The notes below the pieces were generated by a model. It had not been told where the DNA came from and did not search any database. It worked only from the letters and a program-made list of their open reading frames with translations. A DNA stretch of 23,467 nt. Source: Pseudomonadota bacterium. GTDB taxonomy: Bacteria > Pseudomonadota > Alphaproteobacteria > Rhodospirillales > Magnetospirillaceae. A program made the translations under genes and the position numbers. The DNA is taken from assembly GCA_023426365.1 (NCBI GenBank), contig JAFAAW010000018.1, positions 1 to 23,467 on the forward strand, read 5' to 3'. Below, piece after piece: positions 21,465 to 23,467 of this stretch. Position 1 is the first letter of the stretch. The number at the start of each line of letters is the position of its first letter.

Positions 21465-23467
21465 ATGACCCGGATCGATCCCACCCTGCCGACGCCCCGC
21501 CGTCGCCGCGCCCCCATGCTTCTGGCGCTGGAGCCGCGCATGATGTTCGACGGCGCCGCCGTCGCCGGCGTCGCCGACAGCACCGCCGCCGCTGCCGCCA
21601 AGGCCGCCGCGACGCCGGCGCCGGACGCCGCGGCTTCCGCCTCCCCATCCGCCCAACCGGCCGCCGCCGCCTCGCCCACCGAAGTGCGCGCCGCCGACCC
21701 CGCCCGCAACGACGGGCGCAAGGAGGTGGCGTTCATCGACACCTCGGTGGTCGATTACCAAAAGCTGGTGGACGGCATCAAGGCGGGGGTCGAGGTCGAG
21801 TTGATCGACGGCGGCCAGAGCGGGCTGGCGCAGATCGCCAAATGGGCTGAAACGCATTCCGGCTACGACGCCATCCACATCCTCAGCCACGGTTCGGACG
21901 GCGTGCTCAACCTGGGCACCGACCGCATCGGCCGGGCCGAGGCCGCCGACGAGGCGGTGCAGGCCGACCTGTCCGACATCGGACAGGCGCTGACCGCCGA
22001 TGGGGACATCCTGCTGTATGGGTGCGATCTGGCGCGGGGCGACAATGGACGGGCGCTGCTGGCCGCCATTGCCGCCGCCACCGGCGCCGACGTCGCCGCT
22101 TCGGCCGATGCCACCGGGGCCAGCGCCCAGGGCGGCGATTGGGTGCTGGAATCCGTTGTGGGCGATGTGGACAGCCAGGTGGCCTATGCCGCCGAACCGG
22201 GCGACGACTTCCAGGGGCTGCTGACGACCATCAGTTTCACGACCGCCGACAACATCGACGGCTCGTCCGCCAGCATCGGCAAGGACGTGACCGCCATCGA
22301 CGGCACGACGGCGACGTTGGCCTTCGGCGGCACCGAAAACGTCTTCTATACCGCGGTCAACGGCGGTACGGCCGAGATGCTCTACAGCTACACTTCCGGC
22401 TACGCCACCCACGAACTGATCGTCAGCGTCAGCGGCTATACGTTCGACCTGACCGGGTTCAGCTACGCGGTAAGTGACGGTATCGGCGACGTGGCCCTTG
22501 AAATTTATGTCGCCTATGCCAGCGATCCCAATACGTGGGTGCGGCTTTCCGATGCTACTTTGGATGCCGGAACCCACACCGCGCACGGCAGTTTTTCGAA
22601 CCTGACCACCATGAACGACGTGGTCAAGGTCAGGTTCACCTCCGCCGACGATGCCTTGAGCGGGACGGTGTGGGGTATGAATGATTTCGTCATCACCGAC
22701 GTCAAGCCGTTGCCGGAACCCGACGACGACTTCGCCTCGGCCGCCGAGGCGGGCGGCGTCGCCAACGGCGCGGGTGGCAGCAACGCCAGCGGCACCGTCA
22801 TCACCAATGACGGCGGCGCCACGGCCGTCACCGCCGTGCGCGCCGGCTACACCAGGGGAGCGGGCAGCGCCGGCACGCTGGGCCAGCCGCTGGCCGGCCA
22901 ATACGGCACGCTGACGCTCAACGCGGACGGCACTTATACCTATGTGGTGGATCAGAACAACGCCGCCGTCCAGGGTCTGGCCGCCGGCCAAACCCTGGTC
23001 GAGCATTTCAATTACGACCATGATGGCGACGGCACCGCCGCCCGGCTGAGCATCACCATCACCGGCGCCAACGACGCCCCGGTGGCGACCGACGATACCG
23101 GCACGGCGACCGAGGCGGGCGGCGTCGCCAACGGCAGCGGCGGCGCCGACGCCACCGGCAACGTGCTGACCAACGACACCGACCCGGATAGCGGCGCCAC
23201 CAAGACGGTGACGGCGGTGCGCATGGGCGGCACCGAGGGGGCGGGCACCGCCGGCACAGTGGGCGCCGCGCTGACCGGCACCTACGGCACGCTGACGCTG
23301 AACGCCGACGGCAGCTACATCTATGCACTGGACCAGAGCAACGCCACGGTCCAAGGGCTGAAGGCCGGCGACACCCTGACGGAAAGCTTCAACTATACGG
23401 TCTCGGACGGCAGCGCCACCGACATGGCCGTGCTGACCATCACCATCAACGGCGCCAACGACGCCCC
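21465..23467 (+). CDS. Giant adhesin with LEPR motif, DUF4347 and VCBS repeats, N-terminal part (3' end outside window)
   Basis: The frame starts at the ATG at 21465 and stays open to the last base (667 codons seen). Residues 1-31 are basic and contain LEPRMMFDGA (22-31), the N-terminal LEPR-type motif of long repetitive secreted proteins. An Ala/Pro-rich linker follows. DUF4347 spans about residues 85-245: VAFIDTSVVDYQKLVDGI, IHILSHGSDG, DILLYGCDLARG, ATGADVAASADATG and GGDWVLESVVG. H142 (SHG) and C187 (YGC) resemble the His-Gly and Gly/Ala-Cys dyad of clan CD peptidases. Residues about 255-420 form an unrecognised beta-rich domain. At least two VCBS repeats of about 120 residues end in ITGANDAP/INGANDAP, with YGTLTLNADGSY inside each. 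There is no Sec signal peptide; type-I secretion is inferred. AGGG at 21454-21457 is a modest ribosome site. Confidence 0.93.
   Translation, partial: MTRIDPTLPTPRRRRAPMLLALEPRMMFDGAAVAGVADSTAAAAAKAAATPAPDAAASASPSAQPAAAASPTEVRAADPARNDGRKEVAFIDTSVVDYQKLVDGIKAGVEVELIDGGQSGLAQIAKWAETHSGYDAIHILSHGSDGVLNLGTDRIGRAEAADEAVQADLSDIGQALTADGDILLYGCDLARGDNGRALLAAIAAATGADVAASADATGASAQGGDWVLESVVGDVDSQVAYAAEPGDDFQGLLTTISFTTADNIDGSSASIGKDVTAIDGTTATLAFGGTENVFYTAVNGGTAEMLYSYTSGYATHELIVSVSGYTFDLTGFSYAVSDGIGDVALEIYVAYASDPNTWVRLSDATLDAGTHTAHGSFSNLTTMNDVVKVRFTSADDALSGTVWGMNDFVITDVKPLPEPDDDFASAAEAGGVANGAGGSNASGTVITNDGGATAVTAVRAGYTRGAGSAGTLGQPLAGQYGTLTLNADGTYTYVVDQNNAAVQGLAAGQTLVEHFNYDHDGDGTAARLSITITGANDAPVATDDTGTATEAGGVANGSGGADATGNVLTNDTDPDSGATKTVTAVRMGGTEGAGTAGTVGAALTGTYGTLTLNADGSYIYALDQSNATVQGLKAGDTLTESFNYTVSDGSATDMAVLTITINGANDA

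Noticed and set aside
1..23467. The idea that the window is a circular element because both ends lie in giant adhesins
   Set aside because: The ends carry different domain sets (RTX/DUF4114 C-terminus and LEPR/DUF4347/VCBS N-terminus), the content is chromosomal housekeeping, and there is no overlap between the first and last bases.

Overview
The window looks like the chromosome of a GC-rich alphaproteobacterium, most likely in the Rhodospirillales (Magnetospirillum-like). This is inferred from the base composition, the uvrC-pgsA-moaD/moaE order that is common in alphaproteobacteria, a MarR/OmpR-regulator pair resembling petP/petR, an extra sigma-32 and a phasin. I found no tRNA, rRNA, insertion sequence, phage gene or CRISPR array. 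No feature has a composition that clearly marks it as foreign.

Layout. (1) 1-3285 is the C-terminal part of a giant RTX-repeat protein (start outside the window), followed by a terminator and a protein-kinase-fold gene that has lost catalytic residues. (2) 4404-10558 runs in one direction: a pteridine-reductase-like SDR, a 388-base AT-rich structured gap with a perfect DnaA box, then a tightly packed run uvrC-pgsA-mobB-moeA-moaD-moaE. The pgsA/mobB, mobB/moeA and moeA/moaD junctions are 4-base ATGA overlaps, so DNA repair, phospholipid and molybdenum-cofactor genes appear translationally coupled. (3) 10663-15741 is a sensory block: a small coiled-coil protein, a chemoreceptor on the minus strand whose periplasmic domain carries a CxxCH heme-c motif, and, divergent from it, a MarR-type regulator, an OmpR-type response regulator and an EnvZ-like histidine kinase. 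A near-perfect 21-base palindrome lies between the two divergent units. (4) 15742-17804 holds four consecutive inverted repeats, an orphan ParA-type ATPase, a convergent phasin and a TetR-type regulator. (5) 17945-21094 holds an RpoH-family sigma factor divergent from the TetR gene, a class-I aspartate aminotransferase, a MarC-family membrane protein and a 51-residue membrane protein. (6) 21465 to the end is the N-terminal part of a second giant adhesin: LEPR motif, DUF4347, VCBS repeats.

The main themes are surface display (two giant type-I-secretion-type proteins), cofactor synthesis for molybdoenzymes, and redox/environment sensing. A heme-c chemoreceptor next to a two-component operon, together with Mo-cofactor genes, would suit a respiratory, microaerobic lifestyle, but that link is inference. 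The observations most worth following up are the heme-c chemoreceptor, the predicted pseudokinase behind the adhesin, the caspase-like His/Cys pair in DUF4347 of the second adhesin, the ParA/phasin neighbourhood and the origin-like gap upstream of uvrC. I do not see an unmistakable new multi-gene system.
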